From positions 868,001-932,000 of the forward strand of contig NZ_CP126604.1 in NCBI RefSeq assembly GCF_008364625.2: a stretch of DNA of 64,000 bases. Reading direction: 5' to 3'. The position numbers and the translations under genes were made by a program. Below, piece after piece: positions 25,103-34,276 of the stretch. Position 1 is the first letter of the stretch, and the number at the start of each line of letters is the position of its first letter. This stretch comes from Enterobacter dykesii (GTDB lineage: Bacteria; Pseudomonadota; Gammaproteobacteria; Enterobacterales; Enterobacteriaceae). The notes beneath the pieces were generated by a model. It was not told where the DNA came from and ran no database searches. It saw nothing but the letters and a program-made list of their open reading frames with translations.

Positions 25103-25286
25103 TCAAACGAATGGCCACAATCGTGGCCGTTTTAAAATAGTTCCTGTCTTTGGTGTGTATCACAGGTACATTTGGTGTGTCTGTTAGGCAAATATAGTAA
25201 TCAGCCAAACGACGAACACGCAGCTATACGGCGTTAGGCAGGCGGCGCGCTCGCGCACCTTCAGAAAGCAAATGAGAGCATAAAAA

Positions 25287-25892
25287 ATGGGACTACGTTT
25301 CCGGCAGCCATTCATGCTGTTCCCTGGCGTGCGCTTGAATATTGGAAAACATGGATTTAGCGCGTCATTCGGCGCGCCGGGAGCAACCGTAAACGTCGGC
25401 AAACGCGGAAAACGGGCGACCGTCGGCATTCCAGGGAGTGGTATTTCTTTCACTCAAGATCTGTATAAGTTCGGCAACCAGCAACAGCATCATCGCCAAA
25501 ACTTGCGCTATATTGACCCGCAGGCGACGAATTATTACGTGCCTGACGAAGGCGACCACATGATCCGAAGTGCCGCCGTCGAGCGTCTGACTAGTGAAGG
25601 CCTGAAGCCGCTGCGTGATCTAATCATAACGGCCAACGCGCAACAGAAGGAGATCCGCGCTGACCTGTTAGAGGCCCGTCAGGAGAAAATACGACAAACT
25701 GACTTGCTGCAACGTAAAAAAACTAGCCTGTTTCGTCGATTCTACAAAAAGAGTATTGCCGCGCTGGAAGAAAGCCTTCCGGTAGTTCGAGCCGAGGTGG
25801 AACGCCTGGAAGAGTGGGAAGAGAACACAAAGATTAGAATCGAGTTCGACGCGGGCGAGCACTGCGCGTATGTTTACCTGCCGCGCACTTGA
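25287..25892 (+). CDS. DUF4236 domain-containing protein
   Basis: This 201-residue protein has the DUF4236 N-terminal domain (residues 1-55: GLRFRQPFMLFPGVRLNIGK, GFSASFGAPGATVNVGKRGK, TVGIPGSGISF). This short beta-rich module is often found on proteins of plasmids and prophages. A helical, charged C-terminal part (about 95-185, with LLEARQEKIRQTDLLQRKK) looks coiled-coil-like. The function is unknown. The gene appears intact although its surroundings are decayed. The RBS is weak (GAGAGCATAAAAA). Confidence 0.8.
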   Translation: MGLRFRQPFMLFPGVRLNIGKHGFSASFGAPGATVNVGKRGKRATVGIPGSGISFTQDLYKFGNQQQHHRQNLRYIDPQATNYYVPDEGDHMIRSAAVERLTSEGLKPLRDLIITANAQQKEIRADLLEARQEKIRQTDLLQRKKTSLFRRFYKKSIAALEESLPVVRAEVERLEEWEENTKIRIEFDAGEHCAYVYLPRT

Positions 25893-25929
25893 TCAATGGG
25901 CCTTTTAGCATGGTGTGGAACTACCGCTT

Positions 25930-26175
25930 ATCCAGCCAGGTAAGCCAACGCCGAACGGATTTATTTAGAGTTTTAACGGACGCTTTCGCGATGAGTGTCT
26001 GAATGAACACTGGTTCAGCGATATTCTTCATGCCCGGAAAACGATTAATGACTGGCGGCTGGATTATAACGAGTGCCGTCCCCATTAATCGCTGGACTAC
26101 CAGACGCCAGCTGAATTGGCAACGGACTGGCGAAACAAGAAATATGAAGAAAAACCAACCGACATTACTAACTGA
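25930..26175 (+). pseudogene. Remnant of an IS3-family transposase C-terminus
   Basis: The conceptual translation reads SFNGRFRDECLNEHWFSDIL, then ARKTINDWRLDYNECRPH and SLDYQTPAE, the standard C-terminal end of IS3-family OrfB. In-frame TAG and TAA codons interrupt it, and the upstream part of the gene is absent. It belongs to a different IS from the one at 23178-24407. Confidence 0.75.
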
Positions 26176-27129
26176 AGGTTGTATCTAATCCTGGGGGCAG
26201 GTCACCCTGATAAGGTGTGAACTTTCTGGCAGTCTCATTCTTAATTTTTACTTCAAAGGTAACAAAGAAGGGGATCATGTCCGTAGATATTCTTCTGCCT
26301 CGTTACCATGGTCAGATCCTGTTACCGATAGCCGGTCCGCGCTGCGTATGACCGACACGTCGGGTGGCCCAAACAGCACGGTGAACGTCGACGGCACCAT
26401 ACTGAGGATCAATCATGTGCGGATGTTTAGGTGGGGGCTGTGGGGAAGCAGAAGGACGCAGTCAGGCTGGGAAGGGGAACGGTTTCTGGAACACCAGCAG
26501 GCGTATTTTACGCATGCCGGAAACGGTATCTCAGCCCGGCAAAATGGGCGCAGAACGTTATTCGTTTTGGCCGTATGTCAGAATTTTTTCACCGGAAAGC
26601 TTTCCGGATGAAGTTATGACTCAGCGAGGGGGGCATTCCCTGTTAATTTTTACAGCAGAACTGGGAACGTCAAAATCATCTCAATCACGAAGCCAGGCAT
26701 TTTTTTATCTCACTGAATGCGAGTGGTTTGCTTTGTACCCGAGAATTTACATAAGTTAGGATTCATTGTGACCTCGTGAATTGTGGTAATGAACCAACTT
26801 TTTATTTTAAACGAATTAAAATATAAAAAATAAATCCATGCCCATAATAATGATTGGTCAGCGTCTGCTATTGCTATGCTTTCATTAAGTAAAGCCAAAA
26901 GATAAAATTCTTTTATGCTGTTATTATGTGACTAATGCAAAAAAGTGACAATTCTGTATGTCTATAAATTAGGGATTAATAAAAATATTTGTATTTCAAT
27001 TGCTTATATATTTAAGGGGTGCTTACCATAGATCCCAATTTGGACTCGATAATAATTTGAGTTTCTGCGCCTTAAGGCTATGCTTAAGAGCATTATCTGA
27101 TATCGTATAAAAGGTTCAACGGGAGATTT
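26176..27129. other. Decayed region without a supported gene
   Basis: About 950 bp after the IS remnant. Several overlapping short ORFs (such as 26348-26611 and 26415-26759) run in different frames with no family features; the pattern suggests frameshifted remains of one larger gene between about 26280 and 26620. The last 350 bp are AT-rich and probably regulatory for the gene at 27130. Confidence 0.45.
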
Positions 27130-27402
27130 ATGCAAACCGTGATTAACTTAAAAACGGAAAAACAGACGCTTATTGTCCTCCACTCCTTTGAGGAGTTTAA
27201 AAAATGGTATTTGCGTTTTTTTGATCTGAGTATCTTTGCCGAAGGTGAAGTGAGTGCCCTTCTGAATGAGGGGAAACCTGAGCATTATCCCTGTATACCC
27301 CTGATCCTTGATAAAAATATGAATCTTATATTTTTTGATGCAACGTCTGTAAACTGCTGGTGCGAACAGTTGAAGTCCATCACCTTAAAACATAAGCATT
27401 AA
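27130..27402 (+). CDS. Hypothetical protein, 90 residues
   Basis: This small protein begins MQTVINLKTEKQTLIVLHSF and contains FEEFKKWYLRFFDLSIF. No signal peptide and no known family. A GGGAG RBS lies 8 nt before ATG. It lies 60 bp upstream of an IprA-like regulator in the same direction, so the two may be linked. It may be a response-domain-like adaptor; the evidence is only context. Confidence 0.5.
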   Translation: MQTVINLKTEKQTLIVLHSFEEFKKWYLRFFDLSIFAEGEVSALLNEGKPEHYPCIPLILDKNMNLIFFDATSVNCWCEQLKSITLKHKH

Positions 27403-27462
27403 GTTGATAAATGCAAAACCTGTGCTATATATTATACTTACTGGCTTGTTTTGGTTGCAACT

Positions 27463-28092
27463 ATGAAAAAAAAATCAACCCGCACTGATACCCATTATCT
27501 TAAAGTGATAATGGAAAAAATTGAACCATTTTTGAATTATGAGAATTATGGTGCAAATACTCGGTTTACTATTAATGAAAAACATAATGAAAAATGTTAT
27601 TTCATTAAAAGCGGTGCGGTTTCGTTGTATCGGTATCCTGACGGAGTATTACTGGAAATTTTTGATGCGCCAACACTAAGAGGTTACATACCACTCATTA
27701 AAGACAGTGAAACAGAATATGTCATCAAACTATTATTAACATCCGAGGTTGCGATCGTTTCCAAAGAAGCATTGTTTAATTTATTATCGACTCAAAATTT
27801 ATGGGAAGAGTTCGCACGTTATCAAATGGCGCTTATTTCATCTGTATCAGAAGTCATTTACAGACTATCGACGCCTAATAGTTATGATTCAATCCGCCAT
27901 CAGTTGATTGAATTGATGGCAAAGCCGAGTGAAATTAGGGAGCTCATTACGGCTGAGAACTATATCCGCTGTAAAACCCGCATGTCCCGAAGCAGTATAA
28001 TGCGTATATTATCAGATCTTAAAACAGGTGGTTATATTACGATTGAAAGAGGGATTCTACGTGGAGTGCATAATCTCCCGCTAAAATATTAA
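27463..28092 (+). CDS. IprA-like winged-helix transcriptional regulator (second copy)
   Basis: This 209-residue protein has a cyclic-nucleotide-binding-like N-terminal fold (about 25-115: NEKCYFIKSGAVSLYRYPDG and VAIVSKEALFNLL) and a C-terminal winged helix (about 145-205: SRSSIMRILSDLKTGGYITI). The layout matches the IprA/YaiV family, and a second member lies at 50073-50696. IprA in enterics represses hydrogen peroxide resistance. ATG at 27463 is preferred over the TTG at 27451, though its RBS is poor. Divergence from the core copy suggests a paralogue with another target. Confidence 0.75.
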   Translation: MKKKSTRTDTHYLKVIMEKIEPFLNYENYGANTRFTINEKHNEKCYFIKSGAVSLYRYPDGVLLEIFDAPTLRGYIPLIKDSETEYVIKLLLTSEVAIVSKEALFNLLSTQNLWEEFARYQMALISSVSEVIYRLSTPNSYDSIRHQLIELMAKPSEIRELITAENYIRCKTRMSRSSIMRILSDLKTGGYITIERGILRGVHNLPLKY

Positions 28093-28402
28093 GAAAATCG
28101 TCACGGAATCAGAGATAATAATTATTTCAGGCGTGGCAGGAAAAACGTACAACAGGATGTTTATTTTGCGTAGAGTTTATATTATCTCTGATAATCAATA
28201 TTTTGCACTGGGTATTGCTGGTCTTTTTTATAAGGTAGATGCAAACATCATTCACCCGCAAGATATATTTGATAAAAACAATTTCTTGAAGAATGGATTC
28301 GTATGAACAGATCTTCACTCTTTACGGAAAAGAACAACACAGGTCTCACTCAATTACAATTATAATGTTCATTCCACATTAACTTCTGCGGCTCAGAGAA
28401 GT
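28093..28402. other. Intergenic region, nothing recognised
   Basis: About 310 bp of AT-rich sequence. A 63-codon frame on the minus strand (28127-28318) has no family features and no clear RBS. AGATAATA-containing motifs repeat at about 28110 and, inverted, at 28183, a possible weak hairpin. Confidence 0.4.
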
Positions 28403-28669
28403 ATGGAATTAATTTCAAAGGGTGTTGAAACTTATGTCACCTGGATTAAGGCCAGCAGTAAAGATGCTAAAGTAGTCCAAAGACATTACCGTGCTGTCAA
28501 AAAGTCTGCAGGCATTGAGAGCGTAAGCGTTCATAATTTATTTCTTACAGAATATATCGCTGTAAGTCATATGTTGATGGTCTGGCTTTCAGGTTGGACT
28601 GAGCTAAATATATTTCGGAACCTGAAACAACAAAAGATTGTTAATGCTGGATTGGTTGACTCAGTATAA
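28403..28669 (+). CDS. Hypothetical protein, 88 residues
   Basis: This small basic protein begins MELISKGVETYVTWIKASSK and has one hydrophobic stretch (YIAVSHMLMVWLSGW) that could be a membrane segment. The family is unknown. Only a weak RBS (AGAGAAGT) stands before ATG, so coding status is uncertain. Confidence 0.4.
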   Translation: MELISKGVETYVTWIKASSKDAKVVQRHYRAVKKSAGIESVSVHNLFLTEYIAVSHMLMVWLSGWTELNIFRNLKQQKIVNAGLVDSV

Positions 28670-28716
28670 GTTTCAGTAATTAATATTATCTATATAGAAG
28701 CATTGAGAAAGGAAAA

Positions 28717-28911
28717 ATGTATCTAATCACAGGATTAATACACAAGGCAGGGGGGGCGCCTGTCTCATGGAAACATTACTCGTGCCATAAGCTTACACTG
28801 GAGCAGTGTGTAAAAATGCTATCGAGGCCAAAGGCGGCGGGTAAAAGCTATGGATATCCGGTTACGATTACTGATTACCACTGCAAAAAAATGGTGGAAA
28901 ATGATCGGTAA
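28717..28911 (+). CDS. Hypothetical prophage-type small protein, 64 residues
   Basis: This short protein begins MYLITGLIHKAGGAPVSWKH and contains a region with Cys/His residues (HYSCHKLTLEQC, TITDYHCKKM). A strong RBS, AAAGGA, stands before ATG. It resembles small uncharacterised prophage-borne proteins by general look only. It lies 48 bp after the previous small gene. Confidence 0.5.
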   Translation: MYLITGLIHKAGGAPVSWKHYSCHKLTLEQCVKMLSRPKAAGKSYGYPVTITDYHCKKMVENDR

Positions 28912-29049
28912 AATACCCCTGAAAGAAACAGAGGGCTGACAGGAGAGGAGCTTTGTCTACTAGCTTGACGAGCGGAAGGATGAGTTACAGAAAAGCATCA
29001 CCCTGATACTCTATAACTTAAGATAAAGAGCATGCTCATTTTTTGCGCA

Positions 29050-29727
29050 TTAGCCATTACATTCCTTCGATAGCGCCGGCAAACCATCACACATCACCTG
29101 CAACTCATTAAACATCCTTGCCACATGGAAACCATCGCACACCGAATGATGGACCTGCACCGCGAGAGGCAACAGCACTTTTCCATCCTGTTCGTAGTAT
29201 TTACCAAACGTGAACATTGGGGAAAAGAAGTTCTTCATATGCGCAATATTCATCGTAAAGTTCGTAAACGTTACCCACGGAATAGACGAGACGAAAAAGA
29301 CGTTTTCGCGGGTCTCTTCCTTAGGCCAGTATGAAAGGTTATTGCCATAGCGCGCCGTATCTTCTGCATACGTGTTCTGGAAGTGATGAATATTGCCGTC
29401 GAAGTGGCTCCACAATGACGAAAAGGTCTCCGTTTCTGGGTGGAAGATGGTGTAGCTGGGATGAACTTCATTCCATATGACAAGCTCATCGTCCTTCATG
29501 ACCATACGGAACTCAGGATGCCGGTTCATGATTTTAGACAGGAGAAAAATGATCGTAGGGTAAAACTTCCAGCCCACCTCTTTGATATGTTTTCGCAGCG
29601 CGGTGATGTCGATCAGAACCGTTTGGTTAATTGTACACTCAGCAAATGACTGGAAGACTTCAAAATGCTCTTTCCTTGCCCAACGAGATAAATCAACAGG
29701 CGTATAGTCCGGGGCTGTTTTTTTCAT
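29050..29727 (-). CDS. catA: Type A chloramphenicol O-acetyltransferase
   Basis: This 225-residue cytoplasmic trimer-forming enzyme transfers acetyl from acetyl-CoA to chloramphenicol. Typical CatA features are [24 protein letters not shown] N-terminus, [31 protein letters not shown] and the catalytic histidine in [15 protein letters not shown]. The length is usual. ATG at 29727 (AAAGGTTATAAT upstream) is chosen over the ATG at 29748. No transposon ends or integron structures flank it, and similar chromosomal cat genes are known in Enterobacter and relatives. It lies between the decayed accessory zone and core genes. Confidence 0.95.
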   Translation of the reverse strand: MKKTAPDYTPVDLSRWARKEHFEVFQSFAECTINQTVLIDITALRKHIKEVGWKFYPTIIFLLSKIMNRHPEFRMVMKDDELVIWNEVHPSYTIFHPETETFSSLWSHFDGNIHHFQNTYAEDTARYGNNLSYWPKEETRENVFFVSSIPWVTFTNFTMNIAHMKNFFSPMFTFGKYYEQDGKVLLPLAVQVHHSVCDGFHVARMFNELQVMCDGLPALSKECNG

Positions 29728-29790
29728 ATTATAACCTTTGATTATCAATCACCTGAAGGGTTTTGGGCCAGAAACAACCGCGCAACCATT

Positions 29791-31722
29791 TCAACCGTAC
29801 CTAATCTTCCTGTCAATCTCAGCCTGTGGTTTTCCGAACAGGTATCCCTGAACGAGATCGCAGCCAAGCGCCTGAAGACGTTCAAGCTGCGCTTCGGTTT
29901 CAACGCCTTCTGCAATGACTCTCATATTGAGGCTCTTCGCCATGCCGGTAATCAATTTAACGATATTAAGGGCATCATCCTGCGTGGATATTGGGTTCAC
30001 AAAGGATTTATCGATTTTAATTTTATCAAAATTCAGTTCACTCAGTCTTGATAGCGACGAATAGCCCGTTCCGAAATCATCGATAGAAATTTTTACACCG
30101 AGCGTTCTGAGCTTTTTGAGAATAGTGATCGGCGTATTGCTGTCACTGAAGAGCGAAGACTCCGTAACCTCTAATTCAAGACGGTTTGCCGGAAGTCCTG
30201 TCTCCTTCAGGATGGACTGTACCATCGCCGTAAAGGATTTCGTGCCCAGCTGAACGGGTGAGACGTTCACAGAGATCCTGGCCGGAACCGCCCATGAGAC
30301 CGCTTCCCGGCAGGCAAGCTCAAGCACATTTTTGCCAATCTGATTGATCATCCCCGTTTTTTCAGCGACAGAGATAAAGTAATCAGGTGACAGTATCCCC
30401 TTCACCGGATGTATCCAGCGAATCAGCGCTTCGTAGCCGTAAATTTCATTGCTGAATGAATCGACAATAGGCTGATAATAAACAACGAACTCATGGTTAT
30501 CGATCGCCAGTGCCATATCATGTTCAAGGGTTCTACTTTCCTGCAGCTTTTGCAGCATCCACTGACGGAAGACTTTTATCTGCTGTGAACCCTCTTTTTT
30601 GGCTTCGTAGAGCGCCAGATCGGCAAATTTATAAAGATAATCAGAGCGCCGTTCATTATCCGATAACACGATACCCACACAGGTGGCGATTTTTATCAGC
30701 TGGTTATTAATCGTATAGGGCTGGCTGATATGCTCGCTTATCTCTTTGGCGCGCGAAACGGCTGCTGTTTCGGTGAGGCCGCTGGAAAGCAGAGCGAATT
30801 CGTCTCCGCCCAAACGGTAAAATGTATCAGTGGCGCTGCTCATTGAGGTGAGGCGTCTGGATACCTGGTTCAACAGCAAATCTCCGGCATCATGGCCATA
30901 GGTATCGTTGACCTCTTTGAATCGGTCTAAATCAAATAGCATTACCGTGACAGGGGTGTGGTTTTTATCGGCCTGAAGAGTAATTTTGTTGAGATCGTCC
31001 CAGAAGAAAAGGCGGTTTTTCATGCCGGTGAGGGAGTCATGATAAACATCATACTCCAGCTTCGAGTTCTGAATTTGCAGTTTTTCTTTTGATATTTGAA
31101 GTTCGTCGGCAAGGCTTTTAACCTGCATGTGTGCTTTGAGAATGTTTTTATTCTGGTAGATCATTAAGAAACCCAGAATAAAGCTTAAAATCACAAGGAG
31201 TAATGAAAGTACGGAATAAATATAGTACAGGATCTGTATTTTATGGTTGGATTCATTAACCGTGTTAATATCTTTCGTCAATGCCGTTGCAGAAAGCTGA
31301 CTTAGCGGCGCATCGAGATCATGCATATTTGTCAGATATGCCTGTAACTCCGGATGGCTCATTTTTTCAAGATGGCTATCCAGATAGGTCAGTATTTTCT
31401 CTAAGCGTATAGCGAGTTCCTGATGCGCTTTATCGCTGTCAATATAGCGGCCTAAATCTCCCCCCTTCATTAAATCGCTCTGGCTTAGCATAATTTCGAG
31501 ACGCATGCGGACCTGGTCTATCGTAACGTCATCAGTATCGGTTGCGTATAGACCAAGCCATGATTCAAAACGGTAATACTCTGATACCAGTTGTGCCACG
31601 GACCAGGACTCAGTGTATTGAGTCAGTTTTTGCAATTCCTGCTGTCGATCGTAAACAAGAAATGCAATATATCCTGTCGTGATAAAAAGAGAAAAAATGA
31701 TACCAACCAGTATCCTGTTCAT
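29791..31722 (-). CDS. Membrane GGDEF-EAL protein
   Basis: This 643-residue protein controls cyclic di-GMP. Two membrane segments (about 4-24 and 168-190) frame a periplasmic sensor domain. The GGDEF domain is intact (GGDEF at 305-309, RLGGDEFALL) but lacks an RxxD inhibitory site five residues before. The EAL domain starts near 390 with EAL at 431-433 (YEALIRW), ISVNVSPVQL, EVTESSLF, DDFGTGYSS, KIKIDKSF and EGVETEAQ, so phosphodiesterase residues are complete. It lies 17 nt after a periplasmic protein gene in one operon, which may provide its signal. Confidence 0.9.
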   Translation of the reverse strand: MNRILVGIIFSLFITTGYIAFLVYDRQQELQKLTQYTESWSVAQLVSEYYRFESWLGLYATDTDDVTIDQVRMRLEIMLSQSDLMKGGDLGRYIDSDKAHQELAIRLEKILTYLDSHLEKMSHPELQAYLTNMHDLDAPLSQLSATALTKDINTVNESNHKIQILYYIYSVLSLLLVILSFILGFLMIYQNKNILKAHMQVKSLADELQISKEKLQIQNSKLEYDVYHDSLTGMKNRLFFWDDLNKITLQADKNHTPVTVMLFDLDRFKEVNDTYGHDAGDLLLNQVSRRLTSMSSATDTFYRLGGDEFALLSSGLTETAAVSRAKEISEHISQPYTINNQLIKIATCVGIVLSDNERRSDYLYKFADLALYEAKKEGSQQIKVFRQWMLQKLQESRTLEHDMALAIDNHEFVVYYQPIVDSFSNEIYGYEALIRWIHPVKGILSPDYFISVAEKTGMINQIGKNVLELACREAVSWAVPARISVNVSPVQLGTKSFTAMVQSILKETGLPANRLELEVTESSLFSDSNTPITILKKLRTLGVKISIDDFGTGYSSLSRLSELNFDKIKIDKSFVNPISTQDDALNIVKLITGMAKSLNMRVIAEGVETEAQLERLQALGCDLVQGYLFGKPQAEIDRKIRYG

Positions 31723-31739
31723 TATGTTCTCCTGAACGG

Positions 31740-32234
31740 CTACTCAATCTTCATTTTGCTAACCTGCCATGCTGATCGCGAGTAATAAATCTGATTATTC
31801 AACTCAGGAAGACTGTCATAGGGGTAAACAATGAAAGATGGCCCTTTGTCTCGGATGCGCATATATTCGCCATTGACCTTTAAAGCAAGTATGGCGTTGT
31901 ATTTTTTGAAATCACTGAGAGGGATCACGGTAGAGTAATCATTGAGCGCAATAACATTAACGTTAGTCCCCTTCGCACCCACATAATCCATGAGTTTGTT
32001 CATGGGGACACCCTCAAACTTTGTACGTCCATTATACCAGGGGGATGTCGTCTCGAAACTCACCACACCCAGTTTTTCAAGGCTGGCGAGATCAAACACT
32101 GCTTTTCCATTTTCATTGGTATTTTCTATATTACCGTAAATCGTTAAAATGGGTTTACCAACTGGTTTTGGCAGTTCGCCAGCCCAGGTTACACTTTGTA
32201 CCAGACAGCATAACAGCAGTAGGGTTAATCGCAT
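31740..32234 (-). CDS. Periplasmic oxidoreductase molybdopterin-fold protein
   Basis: This 164-residue exported protein has a signal peptide (MRLTLLLLCCLVQSVTWAGE) and a domain resembling the oxidoreductase molybdopterin-binding fold (LASLEKLGVVSFETTSPWYN, FEGVPMNKLMDYVGAKG, VIPLSDFKKYNAILAL, RIRDKGPSFIVYPYD). Conserved cofactor cysteine is not evident, so catalysis is doubtful. ATG at 32234 has the RBS GGAGG 5 nt upstream; the GTG at 32246 is less likely. It heads an operon with the GGDEF-EAL gene; as in related pairs it may be a ligand sensor for that enzyme (inference). Confidence 0.8.
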   Translation of the reverse strand: MRLTLLLLCCLVQSVTWAGELPKPVGKPILTIYGNIENTNENGKAVFDLASLEKLGVVSFETTSPWYNGRTKFEGVPMNKLMDYVGAKGTNVNVIALNDYSTVIPLSDFKKYNAILALKVNGEYMRIRDKGPSFIVYPYDSLPELNNQIYYSRSAWQVSKMKIE

Positions 32235-32246
32235 TTTGGCCTCCAC

Positions 32247-32639
32247 CTTTTTAACAGAAGTATAAGAATTATAATTTAGATATCACACGAGTTGATATAT
32301 TTTGTTGGGGAGTAAGGGTTTTTATCGTTTTTATTGATGTAAACACAGTTTAATCAATGGGTTATGCGTTGTGGGTGACAGGGTTTTTGATACTCGAGCG
32401 ACGCTTAACTTTTTGATAAAAGCTAAAATTGCGGGCATGAATGCTCTTCTGTTTAAAAAATAATCGCTTTAATTGATTGATATTAACTTCGACGACAATT
32501 TTGGGGGGCCCGTGGCTTTTTGGGGGCGCGAATCTGGAGACTAAATACGCGCCCCGGGGTGTACGCTGTTTCAGGATCACGATGATAAGCGAGGACACTA
32601 ACATTCCGATTGAGCGTGTCCCATAGCGCTTGCCTTACT
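32247..32639. other. Intergenic region, nothing recognised
   Basis: About 390 bp between two minus-strand operons. It should hold the promoter of the 32234 gene. GC-rich stretches such as GGGGGGCCC near 32504 have no clear function, and the ORFs there have no family features. Confidence 0.45.
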
Positions 32640-33206
32640 TCATGTCCTCCTGGATCCCCCTTTCGCCATGCTGGCAAACACTGCGTCCCGGTAGATCCAC
32701 GCATGGACGAGTGCGGCAGAGAGATGGACCAGCACCACAGCAAAAAGCAACTTTGCCAGAAGGCTATGGGCATCGTGACACCAGGCATACAGCACTGGAC
32801 TGGTGGGGACAATCGCCGGCAGGTTGACGCCATCAAACATTACGATTGGCAGGCCCGCTGCCGACAGTTGCGCCCACCCCAGCAGCGGCATTGCCAGCAT
32901 TAACCCATACAGTATCCAGTGTGATGCCTTTGCTGCAAGCACCTGCCAGATGGGCAAATCGGCAGGAAGTGGCGGCGTCCGGCTAAGAAGCCGGTTGACC
33001 AGACGCACCAGTGCCAGCAGTAAAATGGCGATACCCAGCGGCCGGTGCAGGTCGATTAACCAAATCCGGTGATGTAACGACGTCATCATCGCGGTACCGA
33101 TGAAAAGCATGGCCAGGATCATCACCGCCATCAGCCAGTGCAGGCTTCGCGCCAGGGTATTGAAATGCTGCGGCGCGTGCTCTCGCATGTCTTTATTCGA
33201 GCTCAT
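32640..33206 (-). CDS. Cytochrome b561 family protein
   Basis: This 188-residue membrane di-haem cytochrome has four transmembrane helices (about 20-42, 55-75, 90-112, 152-172). Haem-ligand histidines include those in LARSLHWLMAVM, LIDLHRPLGI and VLVHLSAALVHAW. It probably shuttles electrons between the quinone pool and a periplasmic partner. It overlaps the catalase-like peroxidase gene by 4 nt (ATGA), a pairing seen in other bacteria, suggesting that it supplies electrons to that enzyme. Confidence 0.88.
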   Translation of the reverse strand: MSSNKDMREHAPQHFNTLARSLHWLMAVMILAMLFIGTAMMTSLHHRIWLIDLHRPLGIAILLLALVRLVNRLLSRTPPLPADLPIWQVLAAKASHWILYGLMLAMPLLGWAQLSAAGLPIVMFDGVNLPAIVPTSPVLYAWCHDAHSLLAKLLFAVVLVHLSAALVHAWIYRDAVFASMAKGGSRRT

Positions 33207-34276
33207 TTTACCTCCTGCTTTTGCACGGCTTCGGTGGCCTTGCCGTAGCCGATTTCCCGCTCACGGCGGCTGAAAGAGTGGGAGTAGGCCGCGGAGCGGG
33301 CGTTTAAGATGGGATCATCAGACACCGCAACGCCTGCAGGAACAATCGAAGGGTCAAAGTTAACGTCGCGGCACGCGCCTGTGGATTGTGTTTCGACGCG
33401 CGTCACTTCCAGCGTGCCGGCTACCACCTTTTTGCGATCGTCCGGCCATGGCTGGGAAGGGTCATCCACCGGATCGCCCGGCTGTGCGAGCTGCAATACC
33501 ATATCCCAGTAGATTGGTTTCTGTGCCAGTCTCTGGCTGATACCTTCGAAAAGGAAGTCATGATCGACTTTCTGCCGTACCGTCTCATCCAAAGGCATAA
33601 ACAGATCGTGCGGGCGCATCATCCAGCGTACCGGCTGTTTATGGCCTTGAGCATCGACAAGGTAGAAAGCATTAATGCTGTTAAACGTCGCACCGGAAAA
33701 GCTACCGGGAGCCGGGGTTTGTGCCGCCCACGCGAGGTATTTCTTTGCCTCGGGATACGCTTTTAAAAATGCCGCAAGGCGCTGCGGATCCGGCTTGCCG
33801 GTAGACCCATCTACCGCGAGCGCTTTTGGCATGGCGAGAAATCCTTCAGGATCCCGTGTTGCGAAGAATGGCACGTTGTTCATTGCCATACGCCATTGTT
33901 GTTTGTCATCCGTTTTAAGCAACAGCGCCATGCTCAGCGTTTTCGTCGAGGTATCCGCGGCATGTGGGTTACCGGTGCCAATAGAGAATCGTCCTACAAC
34001 GGGGGTTTTTGATTGGGAAAAGAGGCGTGCGGTTGATAAAGACGTTGCTGCACCGTCTGGCGTGAACGTACCCGCAAAACAGATGCCTTTCCCGTGCGCA
34101 CGACGAAAGCCGGCTGGAAACGGTTTCGGTGTTTCTGACACTAACGACTGACTGACGGTACGAGATCCGAACCAACCCGCAGTCCACGCCAATACGGATG
34201 CTAATACCCCAGCGATGACAGCAATCGACGCCAGCGCTCCCCAGGTTTTTTGGGATTTGAAATCCAGCTTATACAT
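33203..34276 (-). CDS. Catalase-family peroxidase (SrpA-like)
   Basis: This 357-residue protein has an N-terminal membrane anchor or signal (about 13-35, WGALASIAVIAGVLASVLAW) and a short catalase fold. The distal histidine is in FRRAHGKGICFAGTF, the conserved asparagine region is MNNVPFFATRDPEGF, and the haem-ligand tyrosine is in ARSAAYSHSFSRRERE. It lacks the long N- and C-terminal parts of true catalases, so it probably works as a periplasmic peroxidase. Translationally coupled to the cytochrome b561 gene. Confidence 0.9.
   Translation of the reverse strand: MYKLDFKSQKTWGALASIAVIAGVLASVLAWTAGWFGSRTVSQSLVSETPKPFPAGFRRAHGKGICFAGTFTPDGAATSLSTARLFSQSKTPVVGRFSIGTGNPHAADTSTKTLSMALLLKTDDKQQWRMAMNNVPFFATRDPEGFLAMPKALAVDGSTGKPDPQRLAAFLKAYPEAKKYLAWAAQTPAPGSFSGATFNSINAFYLVDAQGHKQPVRWMMRPHDLFMPLDETVRQKVDHDFLFEGISQRLAQKPIYWDMVLQLAQPGDPVDDPSQPWPDDRKKVVAGTLEVTRVETQSTGACRDVNFDPSIVPAGVAVSDDPILNARSAAYSHSFSRREREIGYGKATEAVQKQEVK

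Noticed and set aside
26415..26759. 114-codon open frame as a gene
   Set aside because: Overlaps two other short frames with no RBS or family features; better explained as a decayed gene.
29028..29044. Terminator GAGCATGCTC plus T run after the small orphan genes
   Set aside because: The palindrome has too few stable pairs once a loop is formed; kept out of the feature list.
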